Shown here in pieces: positions 55,884 through 64,000 of a DNA stretch of 64,000 bases (positions within the stretch are counted from its first letter, which is position 1; each line of letters starts with the position of its first letter). The notes under the pieces are model-generated. The model had not been told where the DNA came from and ran no database searches. It saw nothing but the letters and a program-made list of their open reading frames with translations. Source of the DNA: DATEPR01 sp963780635 (GTDB lineage: Bacteria > Actinomycetota > Actinomycetes > Mycobacteriales > Pseudonocardiaceae). The DNA is taken from assembly GCA_963780635.1 (NCBI GenBank), contig CAWACW010000012.1, positions 682,001 through 746,000 on the forward strand, written 5' to 3'. Both the position numbers and the translations under genes were made by a program.

Positions 55884-57502
55884 ATGAGCCGCAGGTTCGC
55901 CGAGTAGTCCACCGGGCACGCGATCACCGACACGGTGTCGTCGGCCAGCGCGGTACGCAGCGTCGGCAGCAACTCGTCGGCCGCGTTGATGCGGTAGCCC
56001 TTCGCGCCGAAGCTCTCCGCGTACTTCACGAAATCGGGGTTGCCGAACGTCGTGTCGACGTTGTGGCCGATCTCCAGGTCCATCTTCCAGCTGATCAGCC
56101 CATACGCGTCGTCCACCCAGATCAGGATCACGAACGGAACGTGCATCCGCAGCGCGGTCTCGATCTCCTGCGAGTTCATCAGGAACGCGCCGTCGCCCGT
56201 CGCGACCAGCACCTTCGCGTCGGGCCGGGCGAGCTTCGCGCCGATCGCGCCCGGCACCGTCCAGGCCATGGTGGACAGGCCGTTGGAGATCAGGCACGTG
56301 TTCGGCTCGTAGGTCGGGTAGAGCCGGGCCATCCACATCTTGAGCGCACCGGTGTCGACCAGCACGATGTCGTCGCGGTCCAGTGCGGCGCGGGTGTCGG
56401 CGACGATCCGGGCGGGGGCCAGCGGGAACCGGTCGTCCGCGCGGCCCGCGGCCAGCTCGTCGCTGAGCAGCGTCTGGATCGGCACGCCGTCCGGCCTGCT
56501 GTCGAACCGCTTGCCGACGGCGTCGGCCAGCTCGTCCAGGCTGCGGTTGATGTTCGCGTGCAGGCCGACGGCCACGTCGTAGTGTGCGTCCACCTCGGCA
56601 GGGAACCGGTGGATGTGGATGATCTTCCGGTCGCCGTTGGGGTTGATCCGGATCGGGTCGAATTCCTGCAGCTCGTAGCCGACCGCCACGATGACGTCGG
56701 CCTGGTCGAAGCCGAAGTTGACGTAGTCGTGCCGCATGAACCCGACTGCCCCGAGGGCGAGCGGGTGGTCGTCGGGGAACACGCCTTTGCCGTGGAACGT
56801 GGTGGCCACCGGCACCCCGAGCGCCTCGGCGAACCGGCGCAGCGCGGGTCCGGCACCGGCCCTGGCGGCACCGTGGCCGGCCAGCACGACCGGGTTCGCC
56901 GCGGCGTTGAGCACGGCAGCGGCCCTGGCCACCTGCCCGGCGGACGGCTCGTCCGGCCGCGGGATGTTCAGCGGCAGCGGGCTCACCTCGTCGGCGATCT
57001 CCGCTTCCTCGACATCCTCGGGCACCGCCAGGTACACAGCACCGGGCCGCTCGGTCTGGGCCAGCTTGAACGCCTTGCGCATCATCTCCGGCACCGCGCC
57101 CGGCGTCGCGACGAGCGCGGACCACTTGGTGACCGGCGTGAACATCGGCACCAGGTCGACGCCCTGGTGCGACTCCTTGAAGCTGCGGTTCATGCCGACC
57201 TGGGCGGACAGCGCGATCAGCGGCGTCGAGTTCGTCGTCGCGTCGGCCGTACCCAGCAGCAGGTTGATCGCGCCGGGACCAAGCGTGGCCGAGCACACAC
57301 CCGCCTTGCCGGTCAGCCGCCCGTACGTCTCGGCCATGAACGACGCGCCCTGCTCGTGCCGGACCAGGACGTACTCGATCGACGAGCGGGACAGCGCGTC
57401 GACCAGCCGGATGTTCTCCTCGCCGGGGATGCCGAAGACGTGCGTCACGCCTTCGTTCTCCAGACACCGCACGATCAGCTCGGCCACCGTTTGCGAATCC
57501 AC
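55847..57502 (-). CDS. acetolactate synthase large-subunit-like ThDP enzyme
   Basis: A 551-residue ThDP enzyme. The activating Glu is in VLVRHEQGASFMAETYGRLTG (~44-64), and the ThDP motif runs from ATGDGAFLMNSQEIETAL to VDDAYGLI (~435-470). The overall pattern resembles the single-subunit catabolic acetolactate synthase (AlsS) that condenses two pyruvates. No small regulatory subunit or acetolactate decarboxylase is next to it, so the assignment to that reaction is moderate. It overlaps the tail of the P-loop gene on the other strand. Confidence 0.8.
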   Translation of the reverse strand: MDSQTVAELIVRCLENEGVTHVFGIPGEENIRLVDALSRSSIEYVLVRHEQGASFMAETYGRLTGKAGVCSATLGPGAINLLLGTADATTNSTPLIALSAQVGMNRSFKESHQGVDLVPMFTPVTKWSALVATPGAVPEMMRKAFKLAQTERPGAVYLAVPEDVEEAEIADEVSPLPLNIPRPDEPSAGQVARAAAVLNAAANPVVLAGHGAARAGAGPALRRFAEALGVPVATTFHGKGVFPDDHPLALGAVGFMRHDYVNFGFDQADVIVAVGYELQEFDPIRINPNGDRKIIHIHRFPAEVDAHYDVAVGLHANINRSLDELADAVGKRFDSRPDGVPIQTLLSDELAAGRADDRFPLAPARIVADTRAALDRDDIVLVDTGALKMWMARLYPTYEPNTCLISNGLSTMAWTVPGAIGAKLARPDAKVLVATGDGAFLMNSQEIETALRMHVPFVILIWVDDAYGLISWKMDLEIGHNVDTTFGNPDFVKYAESFGAKGYRINAADELLPTLRTALADDTVSVIACPVDYSANLRLIQSLGELDESVS

Positions 57503-57549
57503 GGGTCCGACCCTATGCGACCTGGGCGCCTACCGTGACCGGAGATCCG

Positions 57550-57870
57550 TCACGTCGCGGCGGAGCCGTTGGTGAAGCGGTCGGGCGCGGCCAGCGGCCA
57601 GCCACCGGCGGCCAGCCGGGAGCGGACCCGCGAGATGTCCTCGTCCAACGGCTTCTCGTTGGTGACGGCGGTGATGGCGTCCTTGATGGCCTGCTTCGAC
57701 ATCGGGCCGCCGGCGGACTCCAGCTCACCCGCGATCGCGGCCACCTCGTCGTTGGTCAGCTGGCGGGCGAGCAGGGCGAACAGCGGAATGTAGTCGTGTT
57801 CGGGCACGCCATCGGGGTAGCCGGCGCGCAGCCAGCTGACGATCGAGGCGAGCACAGGAGGCAGAGCCAT
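57550..57870 (-). CDS. DUF3349 domain-containing protein
   Basis: A 106-residue helical protein of the DUF3349 family (mycobacterial homologue Rv0543c). WLRAGYPDGVPEHDYIPLFALL and the C-terminal region with RLAAGGWPLA are typical. The second ATG (57870) has GAGAGGG at the right distance. Same strand and order as in mycobacteria, after a small membrane protein and pitA, which suggests a conserved link with phosphate uptake. Biochemical role unknown. Confidence 0.85.
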   Translation of the reverse strand: MALPPVLASIVSWLRAGYPDGVPEHDYIPLFALLARQLTNDEVAAIAGELESAGGPMSKQAIKDAITAVTNEKPLDEDISRVRSRLAAGGWPLAAPDRFTNGSAAT

Positions 57871-57906
57871 GCACATGTCCCTCTCGGTGCGGCGACCAGC
57901 GAAAGC

Positions 57907-58158
57907 TCAGCTGCCCGCGACAATGAAGTAGATGCCGCCGGCGATACCCGCCAGGACGATCAGGAAGCACAGCCCGCCCAGCGCGATGCCCACGGGGTTG
58001 CCGCCGACGATGGTGTCGGACTCGGTCGTGGCGCCGGACTTGGCGCCGATCGACAGCGCCCGCAGGCCCAGCGCGAACACCGCGGGCAGCCCGGCACCGG
58101 CCAGCAGACCGAAGACCACGATCTGCCACACAGCTTGCAGGTCGATCCAGTCGCTCAT
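57907..58158 (-). CDS. small membrane protein of the pitA operon (Rv0544c-like)
   Basis: An 83-residue protein with two hydrophobic helices (~10-33 and ~56-80) joined by a short loop with GAKSGATTESD. It follows pitA by 13 bases and precedes the DUF3349 gene, the position of Rv0544c in mycobacteria. Function unknown; possibly an accessory subunit of the phosphate transporter. Confidence 0.75.
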   Translation of the reverse strand: MSDWIDLQAVWQIVVFGLLAGAGLPAVFALGLRALSIGAKSGATTESDTIVGGNPVGIALGGLCFLIVLAGIAGGIYFIVAGS

Positions 58159-58171
58159 AGCCGCTCTCCCC

Positions 58172-59317
58172 TCAGACCCCGGCCGGTTCGGGCTGCGCCG
58201 GCGTGACGGTGCCCGTCCACTCGGCGTTGACGTTGCTCCGGTCGACCGGCGTGCGGCGCGACCACATCCAGATGAAGAACCCGATCCCGGCCAGGATGAT
58301 GAACACGACCAGACCGCCGGTGAACCCGCCGATCACGTGCGCCAGGCCGTAGGCGGCCGCACCGACGATCGCGGCGGCCGGCAGCGTGAACAGCCATGCG
58401 GTGGCCATCCGGCCGGCGACGCCCCAGCGGACCTCGGCACCCTTCTTGCCCAGGCCGGTGCCCAGGATCGAGCCGGTGGCGACGTGCGTCGTGGACAGCG
58501 AGTAGCCGAAGTGGCTGGACAGCAGGATCACCGCGGCCGACGAGAATTCGGCGGCCATGCCCTGCGGCGACTCGATCTCGACCAGGCCCTTGCCCAGCGT
58601 CCGGATCACCCGCCAGCCGCCCAGGTAGGTGCCCAGACTGATGGCCAGTGCGCAGGACACGATGACCCACAGCGGAGCCGAGGCGCCGGAGGCGAGCGTG
58701 TGGTTGGCGATCAGGGCCAGCGTGATGATGCCCATCGTCTTCTGGGCGTCGTTCGTGCCGTGGGCCAGCGAGACCAGCGAGGCCGAACCGATCTGGCCGA
58801 TGCGGAAGCCGTGGCTGCGCGCACCCGCCGTGACCTGCCGGCTGAGCCGGTAGATCAGCCAGGTGCCGGTGGCGGCGACCAGGACGGCGATGATCGGCGA
58901 CAGGGCCGCCGGGATGATCACCTTGGACACCAGGCCCTGCCACTTGACGCCGTTGAGGCCCGCGGCGGCGATCGTCGAGCCGATCACGCCGCCGATCAGG
59001 GCGTGCGACGAGCTGGACGGGATGCCCAGCAGCCAGGTGAGGAGGTTCCAGATGATGCCGCCGGCCAGACCGGCGAACACCACGGTCAGGGTCACCAGGT
59101 TGGTGTCCACGAGTCCGCTGGCGATCGTCGCCGCGACCGACAGGGACAGGAACGCGCCGACCAGGTTGAGCACTCCGGACAGAGCCACGGCCGTACGCGG
59201 TCCCAAAGCCCCGGTCGCGATGGAGGTCGCCATCGCATTGCCGGTGTCATGGAAACCGTTGGTGAAGTCGAATGCCAGAGCCGTCACGACCACGATGACA
59301 AGCAGTGCGTCGTTCAC
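58172..59317 (-). CDS. pitA: inorganic phosphate transporter, PiT family
   Basis: A 381-residue symporter of the PiT family. The signature FDFTNGFHDTGNAMATSIATG is at ~16-36 (quoted in part), and the second repeat keeps LVSLAHGTNDAQKTMGI (~200-216). About ten membrane helices are predicted. Low-affinity, metal-phosphate-coupled uptake is expected. First gene of a three-gene operon conserved with mycobacteria. Confidence 0.9.
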   Translation of the reverse strand: MNDALLVIVVVTALAFDFTNGFHDTGNAMATSIATGALGPRTAVALSGVLNLVGAFLSLSVAATIASGLVDTNLVTLTVVFAGLAGGIIWNLLTWLLGIPSSSSHALIGGVIGSTIAAAGLNGVKWQGLVSKVIIPAALSPIIAVLVAATGTWLIYRLSRQVTAGARSHGFRIGQIGSASLVSLAHGTNDAQKTMGIITLALIANHTLASGASAPLWVIVSCALAISLGTYLGGWRVIRTLGKGLVEIESPQGMAAEFSSAAVILLSSHFGYSLSTTHVATGSILGTGLGKKGAEVRWGVAGRMATAWLFTLPAAAIVGAAAYGLAHVIGGFTGGLVVFIILAGIGFFIWMWSRRTPVDRSNVNAEWTGTVTPAQPEPAGV

Positions 59318-59469
59318 GCTGCTAGTGTCATGATCGGTCGCCGCCGGGTGAAGAGCCGCACCAACTGTCAGGCAATCCGACAGTGTCGGGCCGCCGAAGG
59401 TTCACCAATTGTTGGCGAGGCTCGACTGGCGTCGGAGATGAACTCTCGGAACGAGAGGACGCGGATGCG

Positions 59470-61656
59470 GTGAGTAGCACCGAGGCCGATCTCGGACTCG
59501 AGCGCAGGGCACTGGACGAGCTGCCCGCGCATCTCGAACACCGCTACGGAGTCGCGCTGACCCACACCATCGAGCTGGACGTGGGCGTGTTCCGGGTGGA
59601 CAGACGTGACGGGTCGAGCTGGGTGGCACGGGCGTTCCCGGCGGCCAGGCCAGTGGCCGAGGTGGACAGTGACGCCGACCTCCTGCGGCGGCTGGCTCGC
59701 GCGGGGTTCCCGGCCGAACGTACCGCCGACCCGTCCCCGGTCTCCACGCTGGCAGGCCAGGGCGTGCTGGTGACCGGGTTCGTGTCCGGCAGCCAGGGCA
59801 GGGGTGCGCGGACGTACGCCGTGCTGGGTGCCCTGCTGGGCGGCCTGCACGCCAGGCCGGGTGAGGGGTTGCGGCCCGGTGGGGCGTGGCACCTGGTGGC
59901 GCCGAAGGGCGGGACCACCCGGGCCGAGATCGACGGCGCGCTGGCGATGTCGACATCGCCGCAGCTGCGTGCCCGACTGGCCGAAGCCGACGACTGCGGG
60001 GACCTGCCACACGCGTTCGTGCACCCGGATTTCGTGCCGCGCAACGCGATCGTCACGCCGGAAGGTGAGACGGTGGTGATCGACTGGGCGGGCGCCGGCC
60101 GGGGGCCGCGCCTGCCCTCGCTCGGGTTCCTGTTGTGGGCGGCGGGAGCCGTGGATTTGCGGCTGGTCGACGTGGTGCTGACCCGCTACCTGCGACACGT
60201 CCAGCTGGAACCGTCAGAACTGGCCAGGCTCGCCGGAGCCATCGGATTGCGACCGCTGGTGCTGGACTGCTGGTCAGTAGCCGCGGGCCGCATGTCGGCC
60301 GCGGCAGCCCGCCGCGCCGTGACGACGCGCGACGAGTTGGTCGCTGTGATAGCGCAGAGCGCGAAAAAGGCATGCCAAAGCCCGACGAGAGCACCGGCCC
60401 GAGCACGACCAGGACCTGACCCGGCGCGACCGGCCACAGCGCCGTCCGCATCCCCGACCATTACTCCCGCGCCATCCCGGACTCCCACACGATCCACGCC
60501 CCCTTCGACCGCTCCGCTACCGGCTGCCGCTGAACGACCGGCTTCCGCGTCACCCGCTCGCGCGTCAGCAGCTCCCGAGCCGTCCGATCGCCCGTCAGCG
60601 GCTCCCGTGCAGTCCGTTCCGGCGCCGACCGCCCCAGTACGACCACCCGCCCCGGCGCCCGCTGTCGACGTGCCGGTGACGACCCTGCTGTCCCAAGCGC
60701 TGGTTGCGTACACGATCGAGTTGGACAACGAGTTCGAGCACCGGATGCCGCACAGAACGACCCGGCACGGCGCGAGTGGGGCGAAGGGTGCGCCCTGGCT
60801 GGTGTCGCTGGCGATGTGGTGCAACTGCATGCGATACGTCGGCGACGAAGGGATCACGGTCGGCGAACTGCAGTGGCGGGCAGGCACGGGAACGAACGTC
60901 GACGGGATGCGGCGCTGGGGCTACGTCACCGTCGAACCGGATGAGGTACTGAGGCCCACACACGCCGGGAGGCGAGCGCAGGACGTGTGGCGACCACTGT
61001 TCGCGGAAGTGGACGAGCGCTGGCAACAGCGGTTCGGGTCAGCGATAGCCGGCCTGCGATCGGCGCTGACCCCACTGGCCGGGGCGGGTTTGCCCGACTG
61101 CCTGCCGATCCTCCGGCACGGCCTGGTCGGCCAGGTGGTCGAGCGGACGCCGCCGGGCAGGGAAGGCGCCGACGTGCCGCTGGTCACGCTCTTGGCCAGG
61201 GTCGCTCTGCGGGTGGCGCTGGAATTCGAGCGCGAGTCGGCGCTGTCGCTGGCGGTGAGCCAGAACGTGCTGCGGGTACTGGGGCAGGACGGGCGGCGAC
61301 TGCGCGACCTGCCGGGACTGACGGGAGTATCGCGCGCGGCAGTCGACGTATCGGTGGCGCTGCTGGCGAAGCAAGGCCACGCGGTCATCGAGCCGGCACC
61401 GGATCGAGGCCGTCAGATCCGCCTGACGACCAGCGGCCAATCGGCCCACGACGCAACCCGTCGGATGTTGGACCGAGCAGAGCGGCGCGCAGGAGCGGAG
61501 GACCTGCGCGCGGCCCTGGAGCCGATGTCCGGCGAGCAGTTGCGGCAGGGCATGACGCCGCACCCGGACAACTGGCGAGCCGAGGTCAAGCCACCCAGCA
61601 CGCTCCCGCACTACCCCATGGTCCTACACAGAGGCGGCTTCCCCGACGGCAGCTGA
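59470..61656 (+). CDS. fusion ORF: aminoglycoside-phosphotransferase-like kinase domain plus MarR-like winged-helix domain
   Basis: The N-terminal ~300 residues resemble APH/choline kinases, with the catalytic loop FVHPDFVPRNAIV (HxDxxxxN) and VIDWAGAG as the metal-binding Asp. Residues ~300-410 are almost only Pro, Ala, Ser, Thr and Arg. The C-terminal ~320 residues resemble actinobacterial proteins with two winged-helix units (TLLSQALVAYTIELDNEFEHRMPHRTT, then LPGLTGVSRAAVDVSVALLAKQG). In another frame the linker contains MPKPDESTGPSTTRT, a plausible original start of the MarR-like gene, so the fusion may come from an insertion or indel between two genes. GTG at 59470 after GAGAGGA. Confidence 0.6.
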   Translation: MSSTEADLGLERRALDELPAHLEHRYGVALTHTIELDVGVFRVDRRDGSSWVARAFPAARPVAEVDSDADLLRRLARAGFPAERTADPSPVSTLAGQGVLVTGFVSGSQGRGARTYAVLGALLGGLHARPGEGLRPGGAWHLVAPKGGTTRAEIDGALAMSTSPQLRARLAEADDCGDLPHAFVHPDFVPRNAIVTPEGETVVIDWAGAGRGPRLPSLGFLLWAAGAVDLRLVDVVLTRYLRHVQLEPSELARLAGAIGLRPLVLDCWSVAAGRMSAAAARRAVTTRDELVAVIAQSAKKACQSPTRAPARARPGPDPARPATAPSASPTITPAPSRTPTRSTPPSTAPLPAAAERPASASPARASAAPEPSDRPSAAPVQSVPAPTAPVRPPAPAPAVDVPVTTLLSQALVAYTIELDNEFEHRMPHRTTRHGASGAKGAPWLVSLAMWCNCMRYVGDEGITVGELQWRAGTGTNVDGMRRWGYVTVEPDEVLRPTHAGRRAQDVWRPLFAEVDERWQQRFGSAIAGLRSALTPLAGAGLPDCLPILRHGLVGQVVERTPPGREGADVPLVTLLARVALRVALEFERESALSLAVSQNVLRVLGQDGRRLRDLPGLTGVSRAAVDVSVALLAKQGHAVIEPAPDRGRQIRLTTSGQSAHDATRRMLDRAERRAGAEDLRAALEPMSGEQLRQGMTPHPDNWRAEVKPPSTLPHYPMVLHRGGFPDGS

Positions 61657-63043
61657 CCAGCCCGTTTCAGCCGGTCGCGAAATAGCCGTTCGACGACCAC
61701 CTCAGCGAACGCGCCGCTCAACGGCCAATTCACCAGCCGACCACTCGGGCGACCAGCTCACCTCCAAGGCGACCGCTCATTGAGCGACGATGGCGAGTCG
61801 GCCGTTCGACAGTCAACTCGCAATCCACCCACTCAATGGCCAACTCGCCATCCGTGGACAACACCTGTTCAAAATCCGGGCTCGCCGTCCAAAATCCGGG
61901 CTCGCCCTCCATGAACGATTCGCCGTTCAAAGACCAACCGCGCAGTCAATGGCCCACCGAATGAAGTGGCCACGCAGCACTCGACCCTGCAGGGGTCTAC
62001 CCATTCTGCGGTCAGCTCTCAGCGAGAGCGCCACTCGGTGGTCAACTCCGCCATCGCAAATACCACTGAATGGTCAATTCGCCGCTGCAGCGCCCACTCA
62101 ATGGCCAACTCGCCGAGATAGTTCAACCCGATGGTCAACCTTCGAGACGACCGTCCAATGGCCAACTGCGGTGAGCCAACCGTCCACTGATCGGCCCACC
62201 GCGAAATGCCCGCTCAACGGCCGACCCCTCGCGCTGATCATTGGGCGCCGAAGCAGTGAATTGCCCGCCAAGCGGCCAACTCGCGACAAGTCGGCCGCTC
62301 GATCACGAGTGCGCAACCAGTCGGCCACTCAACAGTCACTTCACGACGAGCCGGCCGCCCCATGGCGAGCTCACGACGAATCGCCCACTCGACGGCGAGT
62401 TCACGACGAGTCAGCCACTCGACGGCCAGCTCACGACGAATCGCCCACTCGACGGCGAGTTCACGACGATTCGGCCGCTTGATGGCGAGCTGGTCGTCAC
62501 ATGACCGCAGAACCCCCTTGTACGCGCCAGCTGGCTGCTCGGCCGTCTACTCATCCCGGCAAGATCGCCAAGCCGTCAACTCGTGAGATGGCCGTTCTGC
62601 GGCCATCTCACCGCAAGCCAACCGCACATCGCCCACGCCACATCGCCCACACCACAGCGGCCACACCACAGCGGCCACGCCACTGCGGCCACGCCACTGC
62701 GGCCATCGCCGCTCAGCGGCCGACTCGCCGCGAGAAGCCCACCACAGCGGTCAGCTCGCGAGGCGACCGTCCGGCGGCCGATCGACGCCGCTCAGCGGTC
62801 GACGCGTGAGAACGCCCAGTTCGAGTGGTCAGACTCCGCAGTTCAGGCGACCGCCGAGTGGCCGATCGACGGCCAGTGGTGACTGGCGGTGAGGCGACCT
62901 CCCAATGGCCAGCTCACGGTGAGACGGCCGTTGAGTGGGTGACTGGCGGTGATTCGACCTCCCAATGGCCAGCTCACGGTGAGACGGCCGTTGAGTGGCA
63001 GCTCACAGTCACCCACATCAGCCATGGCCCGCCAGTGCCCCGG
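61657..63043. repeat. degenerate ~30-bp repeat region, 1.4 kb, no supported gene
   Basis: A long stretch built on a loose unit resembling CACTCAATGGCCAACTCGCC in both orientations. Clear tandem parts: about six 30-bp units (around CACTCGACGGCGAGTTCACG) at ~62325-62505; 14-bp units (ACACCACAGCGGCC and ACGCCACTGCGGCC) at ~62640-62705; and two nearly identical 60-bp units at 62879-62938 and 62939-62998. Most of the rest is too decayed to align by eye. Because 30 is divisible by three, open frames persist, but their products are only decapeptide repeats. Nothing looks like a real gene or promoter. Confidence 0.75.
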
Positions 63044-63811
63044 CTACGGCCGGGTTCCGATTACCGCCGTCGCGTACAGCTCGGCCGAACTCGCGACCCG
63101 CGCGGCCAACCCCGCCTCGGTGAACACCGTCGCCGCCGACTCGGCCTGCTCCTCGCTCGTCTCCACCAACAACACCCCGCCCGGCGCCAACCACCGCACC
63201 GCACCCGCCGCGACCCGCCGTACCACGTCCAGCCCGTCCGCCCCACCGTCCAACGCGACGGCAGGCTCATGCTCCCGCGCCTCGGGCGGCATCAGGGCGA
63301 TCGCCGACGTCGGCACGTACGGCACGTTGGCCAGCAGCACGTCCACCCGCCCGGCCAACCCGGCAGGCAACGCTTCGTACAGGTCTCCCTCGTACACGTA
63401 CCCACCCACCGGCGCCACGTTCCGCCAGGCGCACGACACCGCGGCCGGCGACACATCCGCGGCATGCAGCTCCGCGCACTCCACCCTGGCGGCCAACGCG
63501 ACCCCCAGCGCCCCACACCCGCAGCACAGGTCGACGACAACCGGCCGCGAACGCGCCGACGACGCGGCCAGCCGGACGAGGAACTCGGTCCGCTGCCGGG
63601 GGACGAACACACCCGGCGCGACGGAGATCCGCAGGCCGGCGAACTCCGCCCAGCCGAGTACGTGCTCCAGCGGCAGACCGGCAACCCGCTGGTCGACCAA
63701 CTGGGACAACCGAGCGGGCGTGGCCGCCGCGGACACGAGCAGCCTCGCCTCGTCCTCGGCGAACACACAGCCTGCCGCACGCAACGTGGCGACGACGGAC
63801 GCCTCAGTCAC
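63044..63811 (-). CDS. PrmC/HemK-like protein-(glutamine-N5) methyltransferase family protein
   Basis: SAM-dependent methyltransferase of 255 residues. FVPRQRTEFLVRLA precedes the SAM motif VVDLCCGCGALGVALA (~112-127). The substrate-side motif reads NVPYVP where PrmC has NPPY. The N-terminal helical domain is short. NVPY and the length fit the actinobacterial PrmC paralogue rather than the true release-factor enzyme. Target protein unknown. GTG at 63811 was chosen because the family homology starts there. Confidence 0.78.
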   Translation of the reverse strand: MTEASVVATLRAAGCVFAEDEARLLVSAAATPARLSQLVDQRVAGLPLEHVLGWAEFAGLRISVAPGVFVPRQRTEFLVRLAASSARSRPVVVDLCCGCGALGVALAARVECAELHAADVSPAAVSCAWRNVAPVGGYVYEGDLYEALPAGLAGRVDVLLANVPYVPTSAIALMPPEAREHEPAVALDGGADGLDVVRRVAAGAVRWLAPGGVLLVETSEEQAESAATVFTEAGLAARVASSAELYATAVIGTRP

Positions 63812-63957
63812 CAGTGCCGGACCGTGCGAGGTAAGAGCACCTTGCCCGAATCGCCGCACATGGTTCCACCACCCGGAATGTCTCGATGTCGCAGCCCCCG
63901 ACCGGTTGACTGTAGCGTGCCGACCAGGCCAGCTCAGACACCGGGAAGCAGGCGACC

Positions 63958-64000
63958 GTGACCGAATCCGCCACGACGCTACGCGACAAGACACTGTGGA
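63958..64000 (+). CDS. 5' end of a probable SDR-type oxidoreductase (cut by window edge)
   Basis: A GTG at 63958 begins MTESATTLRDKTLW, which resembles the N-terminus of short-chain dehydrogenases just before their TGxxxGIG motif. Only 14 codons are visible. TTGACT at about 63906 could be part of its promoter. Divergent from the methyltransferase gene. Confidence 0.4.
   Translation, partial: MTESATTLRDKTLW

Noticed and set aside
61790..62482. 230-residue ORF in the repeat region
   Set aside because: Its product is only low-complexity repeats; it stays open because the unit length is a multiple of three. No ribosome site or family resemblance.
61657..63043. CRISPR array
   Set aside because: Repeats are contiguous or degenerate, without unique spacers of constant length, and no cas genes are in the window.
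62825..63961. Long plus-strand ORF over the PrmC-like gene
   Set aside because: It is the antisense shadow of the methyltransferase gene, and its residues have the Arg/Gly/His-rich look of a wrong frame.

Overview
The window looks like chromosomal DNA from a high-GC actinomycete, most likely Pseudonocardiaceae or a close relative. Codon third positions are strongly G/C and GTG starts are common. Many genes are in 4-bp overlapping pairs. The pitA / small membrane protein / DUF3349 trio matches the mycobacterial Rv0545c-Rv0543c order, and there is a DipZ-type thiol redox protein and an LppX-like lipoprotein. No rRNA, tRNA or CRISPR was seen. The gene content is mostly accessory metabolism: many oxidoreductases, each beside its own TetR, MarR, GntR, LysR or AraC regulator.

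Layout. 1-4.2 kb: a lipid acyltransferase/patatin pair, then an SDR divergent from a TetR-alcohol dehydrogenase pair. 4.2-11.1 kb: a Wzz-like protein, a small membrane protein and an LLM oxidoreductase; a MarR-isochorismatase pair divergent from a FUSC transporter; an aldo-keto reductase with a small partner. 11.1-14.9 kb: a well-formed S-adenosylhomocysteine (SAH) riboswitch in front of metH. 15-18.4 kb: TetR/SDR, an ABM monooxygenase and an acyl-CoA ligase. 18.5-21.2 kb: two related palindromic elements flank a pentapeptide-repeat gene, and the second is split by an IS110-type element. 21.2-24.7 kb: DUF779, aldehyde dehydrogenase and a GAF regulator. 24.7-29.1 kb: an operon of FMN-dependent monooxygenase, FMN reductase, RibB (with a collapsed RibA half) and histidine phosphatase, divergent from a LysR gene. 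29.2-34.6 kb: VOC protein, ThDP enzyme, glutaryl-CoA-dehydrogenase-like enzyme, GntR regulator and phosphotriesterase-like hydrolase.

34.7-43.5 kb: an LppX-like lipoprotein, a broken peptidase, then a complete peptide ABC transporter with a 625-base leader and strong hairpins. 43.5-47.5 kb: a decayed patch (NmrA remnant, intact YCII protein, sigma-factor stub) followed by AraC, aldehyde dehydrogenase and a DJ-1 protein. 47.5-57.5 kb: dipZ, hydrolase, enoyl-CoA hydratase, a large Tat-exported PHP-type protein, catalase, P-loop kinase and acetolactate synthase. 57.5-64 kb: the phosphate transporter operon, a kinase-like/MarR-like fusion ORF, about 1.4 kb of degenerate ~30-bp repeats, a PrmC-like methyltransferase and the start of an SDR.

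Apparent single-base indels cluster in metH, the IS110 transposase, the GAF regulator, the histidine phosphatase, an alpha/beta hydrolase and dipZ, while long stretches elsewhere are clean. Because metH and dipZ are not expected to be dead, sequencing or assembly error is the likeliest cause for most of these. The affected genes are annotated across the shifts.
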